Assembly (NCBI RefSeq): GCF_026914185.1
Contig: NC_070571.1
Location: 2,790,001 to 2,854,000, forward strand
Direction: 5' to 3'
Source: Puccinia triticina
Taxonomy: Eukaryota > Basidiomycota > Pucciniomycetes > Pucciniales > Pucciniaceae
Length of the DNA: 64,000 nucleotides
Part shown: piece after piece, positions 1-10,102 of the stretch
Numbering within the stretch: position 1 is the first letter of the stretch
How the letters are laid out: the number at the start of each line of letters is the position of its first letter
Position numbers and translations under genes: made by a program
Notes under the pieces: generated by a model
What the model saw: only the letters and a program-made list of their open reading frames with translations
Databases searched by the model: none
What the model was told of the DNA's origin: nothing

Positions 1-507
1 ACACATCCCCCCCTGGTGTCTCTCTCCAGCAAAAAACTTTGATACTGTATTGAAATTTTCCCAAGTGGTATCAAAATCTTGTTCAAATGTGTCCACAGAT
101 TCAATGTTTGCATTTTTCTGTGGGTAGGAGAGGTCTTCTATTTGCCAAATCTCACCGTCATTTTTCACCATCTCAACTAGAGGATTTGATCTGAAAAACC
201 CAAATTTCTCTATAACTTCATTGCGGGAGAAAGGTTCAAACATTTGAACTGCTATTAATTCTTTCTTGATTGAATCCTCTATCTTGTCTCTCACCACCTC
301 TGCCAATTTAGGGCTGTCTGGCGTAAAATAATGCATTCCCTCTATGAAATGTCCTGGGATACCTTGGTCAAAACCAACCTCAAAACCGGTCAATACATTG
401 CTGTACTCCTTGAGTAATCCATACTCAGTCAAACGCTGTCTCCACTCACTTAGATTCATCTCGCAAGTCACTGTTGAAGGCCAAACTGCATGAGCTGAAT
501 TACCCAT
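1..507 (-). CDS. Partial retroelement reverse-transcriptase-like ORF, cut by the window edge
   Basis: An open frame of 169 codons runs on the minus strand from an ATG at 507 to base 1 without a stop, so its C-terminus lies outside the window. The visible part is an acidic N-terminal region ending in IWQIEDLSYPQKN and TTWENFNTVSKFF. This order (basic/aromatic lead-in, a 'DLSYP' segment, then a 'W.NF..VS.FF' segment) resembles the region just before the catalytic fingers in reverse transcriptases of DIRS-like fungal retroelements. That match is from memory of the family pattern, not a search. No catalytic YxDD-type motif lies in the visible part. It is unrelated in frame to the copia fragments that follow and is probably a separate element. 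A host gene cannot be excluded. Confidence 0.45.
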   Translation of the reverse strand, partial: MGNSAHAVWPSTVTCEMNLSEWRQRLTEYGLLKEYSNVLTGFEVGFDQGIPGHFIEGMHYFTPDSPKLAEVVRDKIEDSIKKELIAVQMFEPFSRNEVIEKFGFFRSNPLVEMVKNDGEIWQIEDLSYPQKNANIESVDTFEQDFDTTWENFNTVSKFFAGERHQGGMC

Positions 508-1000
508 TGTATTTTCACTCCGTAGAGGTTGATTGCTATAAATTATAATCACTTGAAAACAATAAGATACAAAGAAAGAGATTAAACTTGTCTCAGAAAA
601 AAGAACAGACACAAAATAGCTTTTGGTGTTTGAAACACAAATAGAACATTGATATTATCAATTTTAATCAAAATGTGCTATGTGACATGCATGAAAAAAT
701 TACAACTTTACAGGGAAATCTTCCCAAAAATGCTTGAAAAAAGGAGTGAGAATCCAGAAAAGAGCCTAGTGAGGGTCTTTGTCTTTTGAGGGATACTTGC
801 CACTTGCATCTCTTCAAGCTTAACAAAGCCTCTCTGGAGGAGGGCCCCGTCTCTGTCTCACAGAGAGGCTTGCCCCCAAAGGTCAATCTTTGGTGTGAAT
901 CCTGACGCACCTAATGCTTGGCCAACCCCCAATTTTCAAAGGATCCCTTATTACACATCAACGACTACCCGGGCAGGCTCATGAGTGGAACGGCCTTGAA
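508..1000. other. Stretch without a supportable gene
   Basis: AT-rich upstream sequence of the edge ORF followed by decayed sequence next to the copia fragment at 1003-1185. Short open frames here have no recognisable motif. I see no RNA gene or clear repeat. Confidence 0.5.
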
Positions 1001-1002
1001 GC

Positions 1003-1185
1003 CTAGCTTCTTGCACAGACAGCCAGCCATCCACATTTGTGAAGCTTCAGGCAATAGGTCTTTTTGTCAGCGGAGACACCTTGCAGGGGGATTGAGAGAT
1101 AAACGGATTCTTGTAAGTCAGCGTTAAGAAAGGCTGTCTTTACATCAAGCTGCTGAACGTCCCAGCTCATGGTGTCAGAACCCAT
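1003..1185 (-). pseudogene. Ty1/copia reverse transcriptase fragment (downstream half)
   Basis: The minus-strand translation contains WDVQQLDVKTAFLNADLQES and then VYLSIP, the catalytic-core segment of copia reverse transcriptases around the first Asp (the 'DVKTAFLNG.L' block). The frame then drifts into a stop near 1003 where a copia RT would continue with the 'LYGLKQ' block, so it is broken. The preceding RT segment (ending FSKAFAP) lies at 3814-4500 on the same strand. The two pieces are the two sides of one copia RT that was split by the insertion occupying about 1190-3800. Family assignment rests on these blocks. It codes for no complete protein. Confidence 0.8.
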
Positions 1186-1189
1186 AATA

Positions 1190-1262
1190 GATGTGCACTA
1201 TGGGAATTGAACACATGACTCCAAACTTCATGAGTGTTGCTTTGACCACTAACACTGCCAGC
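1190..1262 (-). repeat. tRNA-like segment with Pol III A-box and B-box patterns (possible SINE head)
   Basis: Read on the minus strand, TAGTGGTCAAAGCA resembles an A box and GTGTTCAATTCC about 30 bases later resembles a B box (GGTTCRANYCC). The order and spacing suit a tRNA-derived sequence, but the stems do not form a clean cloverleaf by eye, so it is not called a tRNA gene. It abuts the left end of the foldback element. Confidence 0.35.
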
Positions 1263-3598
1263 AAACAGCTGACGTAAACCGGATTTTGTCGCGCTGCAAA
1301 CTCAAATTCAAACTCGCGCCCCAGGTGTGTTTTCACCTGTCATTCTCTGTGGCAGGTGCAAGAGAGCACAACTCCCTTGATGGCTGGTGCTCACCGGTCA
1401 TTGAGGGGACATACACACCTAGCTCCCTTGATGGCCCATCTGTACCGGCCATCAAGAAGAACACCCTACACCCTCTCGATGGCCGGTCAGTACCAGCCAG
1501 CAAGAGTAAAGCACCATTTATACTCTCAATGGCCGCTACTGACTGGCCATCAAGAGGTGATACACATACCCCTTGATGGCCTGTCAGTACACCTGCCATC
1601 GAGACAAAAACACTAAACTCTTGATGGCCCGTACTGGCCAGTCATTGAGAGCAAAACTCTCTTGTTGATGTGTATACACATCACCCTTGATGACCAGTCA
1701 GTACCAGCCAACAAGAGGAACATAATACACTCTTGATGGCCTGTAGTAGTACGTACTGATTGGCCATTGAGAGAAAATGTGCATCTTGCACAGTGACCCA
1801 ACTGGTCATTGAGAGCAAAGCGCTTCACTCTTGATGGCCAGTCAGCGCAGGCCATCAAGAGTGTGTTATATTCCTCTTGATGGCCGGTACTGACTGGCCA
1901 TCAAGTGGGATGTGTATTTCCCCTCAATGGCTGATCAGTCCAGGCCATCAAGATTGTATTATGTTCCTCTCAATGGCTGGTACTGACTGGTCATCAAGGG
2001 TGATGTGTATACACATCACCAAGAGAGTTTTGCTCTTGATGACCGGCCAGTACGGGCCATTGAGAGTTTAGTGTTTTTTTTTTTGATGGCTGGTGTACTT
2101 ACAGGCCATTGAGGGTTATGCGTATCACCTCTTGATGGTCGGTCAGTAGCGGCCATTGAGGGTATAAATAGTGCTTTACTCTTGCTGGCCGGTACTAACC
2201 GGTGTAGGACTCCAGGGATGGATGGGTAATCAAAGTTCCTTTGAGGGGGAAATAAATTGTATGATAGGTTGAAAGGCTATTACAATCTACGGGTGGTTTG
2301 AAAGACCTGCCCCTCTAATAGTACTATGCAAATAACCAAGAGTCTTGTAATCAATATTTAAGAAAATGCGGCAAATTCCAAGATAGCTCTTACTTTTATA
2401 TAGTAATCTCTATCAGACCTAAATATCTAATTCAATGTTTTTTGGACCAGTTATAAGTAAGGATAACATGGTTTGTTTGGTGAAATTCCTCTACTGTTGT
2501 TGATGTTATAATTTGTACTACTACCTCTACTACTACTACTACTGCTAATATGCTAATAAGGAGAATGGGTTGTTGGTTGGTTGGTTGGTTGGTTGTTGGT
2601 TGGTTGTTGGTTTGTTGCTGGTTGGTTGGTTGGTTGGTTGTTGATTGTGGGTTCTACTACTGCACTAACACTCTACTGACTGACTGACTCTAGGCTACAC
2701 AAGAATACTACTGCTAAACTACCATATGTGACCAGACCTCTATAGGTTGATGGTGAAAAAGAGAAATTATGTGGGGGAGAAGAGCTCCTTTTGTATTGAA
2801 GAGTGAGGGAATTTTTTGCTCCAGGGGAATGTGTTTGAGGGAATTTAGCTGCAGGGGATCTCAGTTGCACAGCATATGTACACCTGTACTGCACAGCCAC
2901 ACAAACAATGAGGGAATTATGCTGCAGTGACACTATTTGTACACCTTATCTGCCTGCATATATTGCACTGCCTGATGTCATGCGTTGCCATGTACCCAAG
3001 CCACCTTCCATATCCTTCAGAATGTGTTGCTATGTAACCAAGCCACCTTCAATGCACTCTGCACCCAACTAGAATACTCCTCCTTTCCAGGATTTGGGGG
3101 TCAAAGCCTCTCTCTGGCCCTCCTTCCTTCCTCCTCCCTTGTCTTTGTATCCACGTCGTGTATTCTTCCGTCCAATCCGCTGTGGCTACCAAAGAGTGTA
3201 TGTATGTAAATGTTGTAACTGATGTGTAAGATTATCTCCTCCTCTTTTAATGGGTTCCACCTGTATGTAACTTTACTATCACAATACCTTTACATATGTG
3301 CTTTTGGCATTGCAACAGGCACAGCACACCACACCGGCCATTGAGAGGGTTTAGGGTGTTCCTCTTGATGGCCGGTGCAGATGGGCCATCAAGGGAGCTA
3401 GGTGTGTATGTCCCCTCAATGACCGGTTAGCACTGGCCATTGAGGGAGTCATGACCTCTTGCACCTGCCACTGAGAATAGCAGGTGACAAAATCCACAAC
3501 AGGTTACAACAAAACCGGGGCGCCAGTTTGAATTTGAGTTTTGATTTTGTCAGCGCAACAAAATCTGGTTTAATTCAGCTGTTTGCTGGCGGTGTAAG
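1250..3598. mobile_element. Foldback element built of nested palindromes, interrupted by a solo LTR
   Basis: The sequence from about 1250 to 1830 is the inverted copy of about 1850-2202 continued at 3334-3598. Outer ends match as AACACTGCCAGCAAACAGCT and its complement at 3577-3596, and unique linkers such as GGTGATGTGTATACACATCA recur in mirrored order. Inside each arm are about eight smaller palindromes of the form CTCTTGATGGCCGG, short spacer, CCGGCCATCAAGAG. The element is therefore a large hairpin made of small hairpins, centred near 1840. It lies inside a copia RT on the minus strand. A solo LTR (2203-3333) entered the right arm at a CCGG. No open frame of note is present, so it is non-autonomous. 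I could not define its target duplication. Confidence 0.75.
2203..3333. mobile_element. Old solo LTR of the 15084-24583 retrotransposon family, CCGG target duplication
   Basis: It starts TGTAGGACTC and ends CACCACACCACA, and over its length matches the 1557-bp LTRs at 15084 and 23027 with many substitutions and deletions. Shared blocks include GGTTGAAAGGCTATTACAA and GTGCTTTTGGCATTG. CCGG flanks it on both sides (2199-2202 and 3334-3337). Removing the LTR and one CCGG restores a palindrome arm of the foldback element. It carries (TTGG)n at 2572-2640 and (CTA)n at about 2519-2541. Divergence shows it is older than the complete element. Confidence 0.85.
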
Positions 3599-3599
3599 C

Positions 3600-3813
3600 T
3601 AAGTGCACTGATGCATGCTGGGCTCATTTAGTCTAGACATTATCCGCTGTTATGCTTGTATGTAATCCTGGGATGACAAGTCTTATTGGCATTGCTTATC
3701 ACTATATCAGGACCATCAAGTCTAACAAAGAGTGGGTGTCAGAATGCTTAGAGCAGGAATGGAATATAACACATGGCTGCAGTAAATGATATCAGAACCC
3801 AAAGATAATTTAT
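3600..3813. other. Junction between foldback element and copia fragment
   Basis: No gene. It holds TGATATCAGAACCC (3788-3801), which resembles the related TGGTGTCAGAACCC at 1164-1178 on the other side of the insertion. The pair could be a degraded target duplication or primer-binding-like sequence. Confidence 0.35.
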
Positions 3814-4500
3814 TCAACCCATGGGTGCAAAGGCTTTTGAGAAGTTGACAACGTAGGTTTGAGAAGACCCCTGAGCACACAAGCAAGCCTTGAATTCAAT
3901 GGCACTTGATCCATCTTTCTTCTTCCAAAAAACCCATGTTGTGCCAAACAACTTCACGCCGGGAATGATTTTCACAACAGACCTAACGTTAAGGCTTTCC
4001 ATGGCATCAAGTTCCTTCTTTATAGCGGTGATCCACTGAGAAGCCTCACAACAGTTGACGGTCTGATGAAAAAATTTTGGTGTTTTGTCAATAGCTTGCA
4101 TGAAAAAAGCTTGGGGTCTTTGAGGATGATTAAGTATGTTTTTGGAAGTAATATTGGACGTGGGTGTGGGAGGAGAAGTAGGAGCGGGAATGACAGCCAG
4201 AGCTTCAGAGGAGTCTGAGTTGGAGTCTTTGGAGGTATTGTCGTTCAAACTTGTGTCAGGATGTTCGGAACAGTCATGAAACTTGTCATCATCAGTGGGA
4301 TCAAACATTAGAGAGGATGAGTCATTCCTACAATTAGAAGTCTTGTCAGATACGGACAGAGTAGGAAAAATTGATTCCTTGAACAGAGCGTGCCTGGTAC
4401 GGATGAGCTTTCCATTTCTTATCCTGATCATCCTGTAGATTGCTCCATTGTTTTGGAACCCAATGTGAGCCTGTGTCTCTTGAGTGACAAAAAGACACAA
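3814..4500 (-). pseudogene. Ty1/copia integrase C-terminus to reverse transcriptase N-terminus fragment
   Basis: A 228-residue minus-strand frame begins with a segment like the end of copia integrase (GAIYRMIRIRNGKLIRTRHA). It continues through a Ser/Asp/Thr-rich linker and reaches the start of copia RT: WITAIKKELDAM, then GTTWVFWKKKDGSS, then EFKACLCAQG and VNFSKAFAP. These are the 'W..A...E..A', 'W.fk.K.d..G....kARLvA.G' and 'y..TFAPv' blocks of the family, in order. The frame ends at the point where the foldback element begins, and the next RT block resumes at 1185. Key residues are already degraded (CLCAQG for RLVAQG), so the copy is dead. Confidence 0.8.
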
Positions 4501-6480
4501 GAAAAAAGGGGGGGAATCTGGTTGGATTTCTTGGGATAAAGAAATACAAACAGAGTGAGAAGAAAGAAAGAGAGAAAGAGAGAAGATCAGGCCTAGAATT
4601 TAAGTCTTTATAAATTGATCTGGGCTATTCTCAACCTGGAAAAGTTGAATGCCAGCTGTGCCAGGCCAAAAAGAGTGCAACAGCCTCCACTCACAACAAG
4701 GAAACGTTGGTGGGATTCAGAAGTAGGGTTACTACTCTGCTCTGGTTTTATAGGTCTTAACCAGAGATAACCTTTTGATCTTTTAAGATTGAAAGAGTAT
4801 AAGAAATGAAGAAACAGTCAAGAGCAACAGAGTTTCACTCTGGATAAGCAAGGTTCAGTGAAATAGTTTACTTACTGTCAATATCCTAGGTGCCTGTGAC
4901 GGTAGGTACACTGGGAGCGTTGTGAGCCTGAGTCTCTATAGTGACAGCAGGACACAAGAAATGGGGGGGCAATAGTTGGATTTCTTGGGATAAAGAAATT
5001 ACAACTATAAAAGAAAAAAGAGAAAGAGAGAGAGAAACCAAGCAGGATAAGAAGGAAGAGAAGTACTAGGTTATTCTAGTGGGAATGCACGTCCACTGGC
5101 AATGCTACTCTTCAGAAGAGTGCTGCTAATCTGTGCGAGAAGTGCTACAGCTTCCTCTCAGGAGGGTATCTGGATTAGATAAGTCTTAATCCAGCCACAG
5201 TTTTTTAGACTTCTCTCTGGACAGTCAAGGTTCTTAAAGGGAAACCTGAGGGACAGCCCTGAACCTAGATTTTGAGGCAAAGGCCTGATGATAAGAAGGG
5301 ACAGCCCTGTGATCAAGATGGAGGCAAAGGCCTGTAGAATTGAAGGGACAGCCCTGTGATCAAGATAGAGGCAAAGGCCTGTAGAATTGGAGGGACAGCC
5401 CTGTGATCAAGGAAGAGGCAAAGCAAGAAGAAAAGGCAGATCAAGCAAGACACAGAGTTGTACCTCTGAGATAATCAAGGTTCAGTGAAAGAGGTTACTT
5501 ACTGTCAATATCCTAGGCGCCTGTGACGGTAGGTATACTGGGAGTAGAGTAGGCTCTTTGGTGGTGATCCTGGGGTTATCTGGGTGGTGGTTCTGGTGTG
5601 CTGAAGTCTGTAGATCCGCCTCAGGCAAGGGGGATCCTGACTACGAAAATTTTCACAGTTTGCTTATGTAATTTACATATGTACATGTGGTTTGGCGCGC
5701 CTGGTAGCGCTGACACGTCACAACTGCGCAAGGGCGCCATAACTCAGTAACTCAGGGAAGGAGTATAGTTACAAGGAATTTATAAGTTGTAACTAGGGTT
5801 AAAATTGCATGAGGAAACAGAATATGAAGTCAAAACAAGGTTATCTCTTAAGATGAAAAAGATATAAAGTAATTTATATGTAACAAAGGTAGAACAGGCA
5901 GCTTTTAGGTCAGCTGTGATGACTCTAAGGCTGACAAGCGTGGTGTTCTCTTTGGAGGTGATCCTGGGTTATCTGGGGTGTAGTTCTGGTGTGCTGAAGT
6001 CTGTAGATCCTCCTCAGGCAAGGGGGATCCTGACTTCGAAAATTTTCACAGTTTGCTTATGTAATTACATATGTACATGTGGTTTGGCGCACCTGGTAGC
6101 GCTGACACGTCACAACTGCGCATGCGCGCCACAACTCAAGAACTCAGGGAAGGAGTATAGTTACAAAGAATTGGTAAGTTGTAACTAGGGTTAAAATTGC
6201 ATGAGTAAACGAAGTCAAAACAATGATATCTCTTAAGATGAAAAAGATATGATGTAATTTCATATGTAGTAAGTAGAAAAGAGGCAGACTTTAGGTGAGC
6301 TGTGTTGACTCTAAGGCTGACAGGTTGTTTGAGCGAATAAAAGTCTGTAGGACTCGTAGAGAGGGTCCTGTCTAGGACAAGGGAAAAAGGCCCGACTTAC
6401 CTAGTGGAAACAAGGAGCCGGGTTGAGAGCAGGAAGGATGGAAATAAGGAAAAGGGATCAATAATAGCCCCAATTGTTGC
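4501..6480. repeat. Direct repeats, probably decayed LTR or leader sequence of a retroelement
   Basis: No coding region. Several long direct repeats are visible: GGTTCAGTGAAA followed by TTACTGTCAATATCCTAGG at 4852-4905 and again at 5469-5525; a 53-bp minisatellite with GGGACAGCCCTGTGATCAAG at about 5250-5420; and a block of about 180 bp at 5560-5740 (ending in GCGCTGACACGTCACAACTG) repeated at 5950-6130. The copia fragment's upstream side faces this region, so a copia LTR or leader origin is plausible but not shown. Confidence 0.5.
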
Positions 6481-7385
6481 GTTTGGCGTAAGTGGTTGAA
6501 GACAACAAGTTGGTTGGGCATGGTAACTGATCTGGGGACTATTCCTGGTAGGAAAAGTCCCTAGTACTTATACACTAGCCTGAAGTGGCTGGCTTGTGGG
6601 ATGCCTTTCAACGGCAGGAGTTGGAGGAACTTTGTGAGAAGTCTTTAGACAATACTCACGAATTTTACAGCTTCTCAGAAAAGACCGTGGTAAACACAGA
6701 CTCAAGGCTGTGAGCAACTCTCAGTTGGATTCATCAAGCACTGGCTGCTCCATTGTTGGATGTCCTGCACTGCGGGCTGCCCTCCATTGTGGTGGCCCAC
6801 AGTTTGTCAGTATCTCCGCCTTCTGGGCTAGCAGAGGGCTGAAATTTTTCCTGGTGCTGGGGATGTTTTCTTCCTCAGGTGGAGTGTCCTGTGTTGAAGT
6901 GGTTTAGTGCCTGGTGCGAGTCATATTGGTGGGTCAATGAGTACAGTTCCACAATTGATATGTATGAGTTCTAGTCTACACATCAAAGCAGGCGCTGAGC
7001 TGGGGCTGTCCGCGCCCCCAACCCCCCCCCCCCCCCCACGGGGGGATGGGTGTTACTTGGGGAGGTACCCGGGTACCACAAGGCTTTGTCCAAAAAAACT
7101 GGGACCCGGCACCACCGCGTAGGTGCTTGGTGTATGTGGGCGGTGCCGGGTGCCTTTTTACATTCTCTAAGTTACAATATCTGCCGCAGAAAAAGGGTCC
7201 TTTTTTTCTAGTTATTTCACCCAGATGTTTCCAACAAAATGGTTTACATTACAGATTTGCCCAGTTTTGGGTAACTTGGTGGTAACTTCCCAAGGGAGAT
7301 GACTGTTTGTGGCTGTTTTGCTCAATATGAGTGCGTATTGGGATCAAGCTTATTTAAAACAGCCACCAATGCCAGTTTCTGCCCA
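6481..7385. other. No gene seen; GC-rich GGTACC-type repeat near 7000-7150
   Basis: An almost pure C run (7021-7038) is followed by GGAGGTACCCGGGTACC and a GGTGCCGGGTGCC motif. Similar GTACC-rich sequence recurs at 12640-13020, 31740-31880, 39570-39700 and 43980-44110. In the last three places it forms the ends of a defined transposon, so this may be an element remnant. No TIR pair or duplication could be fixed here. Confidence 0.4.
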
Positions 7386-7394
7386 GGGTGTCAG

Positions 7395-7500
7395 GTCAAA
7401 ACAGGTGTACAGTGAGGATTGAACCTGCATGTTGCAAACCTGCATGTTGCATGTTGCAAAACATACAAGAGGCAAGTACTAACCATTACACACCGCAAGC
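7395..7500 (-). repeat. tRNA-like segment (A and B box pattern)
   Basis: On the minus strand TAATGGTTAGTACTTG is A-box-like and AGGTTCAATCCTC is B-box-like, separated by an inflated region containing ATGCAACATGC duplications. It is too long and irregular to be a functional tRNA. A SINE or tRNA pseudogene origin is inferred. Confidence 0.35.
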
Positions 7501-8200
7501 AGGTGACAAACCAAGAATTTTGTTGCATGTGACTGTGAAAGTAGCTGCAGTAACTTCAGATGTGTTGCTGGCAAAACATCAATGTGGTGGAATCCATATT
7601 TTGTCACCTGCTTGTGGGCAGTGTTAAGCTAAATTCATATTTCAAAAAAGAATTTTTGAAAAATATTGAACAAAAATGTTCACCCCAAAAAAGTTATGTT
7701 ATCCAAAACCTCCAAAACCCAAAAATAGAAAAGTTACTTTACATTAGGTTACTCAAAAAAATGTTACATTACCCAAATGGCTAATTTGGATAAGTGAAAA
7801 AAAGTTACAGTATCCAATTAGCCCGCCGTAATGTATCATAACGTAACTGCCCACCCTTGCTACAACTCCCAAAAAACACCCTGTTTTAGGAAAACAACTC
7901 ACAAAAAAGGGCTAGGTTGACATTTGAACTTGGTCGAGATTTGGTCCCGGCAAAGGAAATCCGGAAATGGGAGTTGTTTTCCCAAAGTTTGGGAGTTGTT
8001 TTCCAAGACTCTTTCTTTAAGAGATTTTGGTGGAGGGTAAGTACAATTTTTGATAGTCATGGAGGGATCTGATTCAGAAGAAAAAAATCCTCAAAACCAA
8101 TTTGTTATTTGCATCATGTTTTCATGCTTGTTGCTTTTGGTGAGGACGCTTGACACAAAGAATGAAGATTTCATGAAGAAACAAATTGAGAAGGAAAAAA
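7501..8200. other. Intergenic, downstream of the 8201-9781 gene
   Basis: AT-rich sequence with several near-repeats of AAAGTTAC and TTACATTA around 7690-7830. No gene or clear element boundary was recognised. Confidence 0.4.
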
Positions 8201-9781
8201 TTACAGCTGATCTGTAATTAATAATTCAACAGCATTGATAAACTTATTAATGGCAAATTGGAAAAGACTATGCCAATCGCAAAGCCAACTATGATAATAA
8301 TCCTTATCCGGGAAGTCTTTAGTGTGAACAAAATGAAAGAGCAGAAGAACCATAGGAATGTCTAAGTAATTTTTCAGTCTAGCGGCTGTGTCCAAGAGCT
8401 CGCGACTAATTATAGCCAGGTCGTCTGTATTGTCTGCATTCAATTGAGAGTAGAAGTCGTCGAGTTCGCCATCGACGATTTTGATCGAATCCGCTAGAGT
8501 TTGGATTTGCACCGAACTCATATTGGTAAAGAACGGGAGCCCTTTTGAATTCAGCCCGCGTTTCGAGGTCTTGAGGAAAAAAATCCTGGATAGCTTCATT
8601 ATTGGTATTGATAACTTGGCTAGCTGAAGGGCTGGTTTGCGGGTGAAACTCCTTGCGCCCAGTTGGCCGTTGCTCTCCATGGTGGGCGGTAGATTGGCAT
8701 TGGCGGTGATGCTCCATATCCTCCTCTCGATAGCACTTAACTCGGCTGGCCAAAAATCTTGGGCAACGTCGAGGTCGGATCCACTTAGCGATACAATAGC
8801 GGAGTTGATCGAAAGTAATGCATATTGTACGTGAGTGTCCAGCCAACTTCTGTATATTTCATGCGAATTACTCCGAGCTAGCTTCTTCGATGATAACTTC
8901 ATTTCTTGAATGAGTCGATAGGCCCGACGAGAAATTAGACCCAATTCGGTCAAGAACCCCTCCTCATCGTCAAGGAATGCAATTTTGAGGTACTGAAGCC
9001 TGTAGGACTTCAATCTCCCAAGATGCTGATCATCGGCTCGATTAGCTGTAGATACCAATTCCGGAAAGACAGTGTTGACAATAGATATAATTTGATCGAT
9101 GGTGCGCTCGAGCTCTGGTTGCATTTCTAATAACAGCTGGAGTTTTGTCCCAGGGTCTTCCATTAGTACAGAAGGGCTTAGTAATCGTGAGAGAGCAGTG
9201 ATTTGTTGACGCAGGAGAGGCAGGAGGCTTGATTCTAGTCGATCTAAGAGAACTTGCTTGGAATTGACTTCCACATCAAAGGACGATTGATTACGACGAT
9301 GAATGGTATTTGGCGAGTATTTGCTTATCAGATGTCTAAATCCCTCGGAAACGCGATCTGCAGATCAGGATCAAAGAATTTCCCAGCGCATAAGTTGAGG
9401 ATTCATAAATGCCGGGCTTGATGCTTCTTGATGAGAATTAATCATACCTCCTAGGTACCAATACTGCTGATACTTTAGATGGTCAATTGATTCACTTGAG
9501 TCGGATAGTTCAGCGCCAGAGTCGGATAGTTCAGCGCTGGAGTCGGATGCAAATGATTCGATTTCGAAGTTGGTGCCGCTGGAGTCGGATGGTTCAGTGC
9601 TGAAGTTGTATGATTCACTGCTGGAGTCGGATAGCTCACTTCCGGAGTTGTGTGATTCACTGCTGGAGTTGTGTGATTCATTGCTGGAGTCAGATGATTC
9701 ACTGCCGGAGTTGTATGATTCACTGCTGGAGTCGGATGATTCCCTATTCAGGTTTGGTGGTTCGTTGCTTGAGTCGGCCAT
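8201..9781 (-). CDS. Uncharacterised two-exon gene, Ser-rich N-terminus plus helical domain
   Basis: I predict two exons on the minus strand: 9781-9448 and 9357-8201, joined across a 90-nt GTATGA...CTGCAG intron. The split codon gives a clean frame, and the second exon is open upstream to the acceptor. The product is 496 residues. The first 111 residues are low complexity (repeats of ESSDSSSESYNS type, acidic and Ser-rich, ending HLKYQQYWYLGG). The rest is Leu-rich and mostly helical, with no signal peptide or clear membrane segment. Residues such as SLLPLLRQQITALSRLL, PIMKLSRIFFLK and MVLLLFHFVH line up with the same positions in the gene at 28130-29443, so the two are paralogues. The function is unknown to me. 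An alternative start inside exon 2 would drop the Ser-rich part. Confidence 0.65.
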
Positions 9782-10099
9782 CTGAATTCGTCCACAATCG
9801 CGTTTCCCGTGTTTCGCGCGGACTGGGATGAGATACTGTCCATTGTGCCGGGAGCCAAGCAGAAGAATGCAGGTTCACCCGCCAGTGACACTTGAAATCC
9901 GACCGGAACCGCGACCTTCACATGACCAGGCCATCCACGGCAGTTGGCAAGTTGCATTGTAGTGGAGGGCTTCCCGTCGCCTAATGGCTTGATGAGGGAT
10001 CCGCTAAACCTTGCTTGCTGGTGAAAACTCAATCTCAATCAATTTTCACCAGCCAGTTATAAGGTTCTCCAGATCAAGCATTCTAGCCCACGGCATCCC
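9782..10099. promoter_or_regulatory. Upstream region of the 8201-9781 gene
   Basis: This region separates the Ser-rich gene from the MITE at 10103. No TATA-like or other specific motif can be assigned with confidence. Confidence 0.25.
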
Positions 10100-10102
10100 T
10101 AA

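Noticed and set aside
1190..1262. Functional tRNA gene
   Set aside because: A and B boxes are suggestive, but the acceptor and D/T stems do not pair well enough by eye to call a cloverleaf.
9475..9785. Other-frame repeats over the Ser-rich exon
   Set aside because: Alternative frames of the same GA-rich codon repeats. Only the Ser-rich frame has a start and splices cleanly to a conserved domain.
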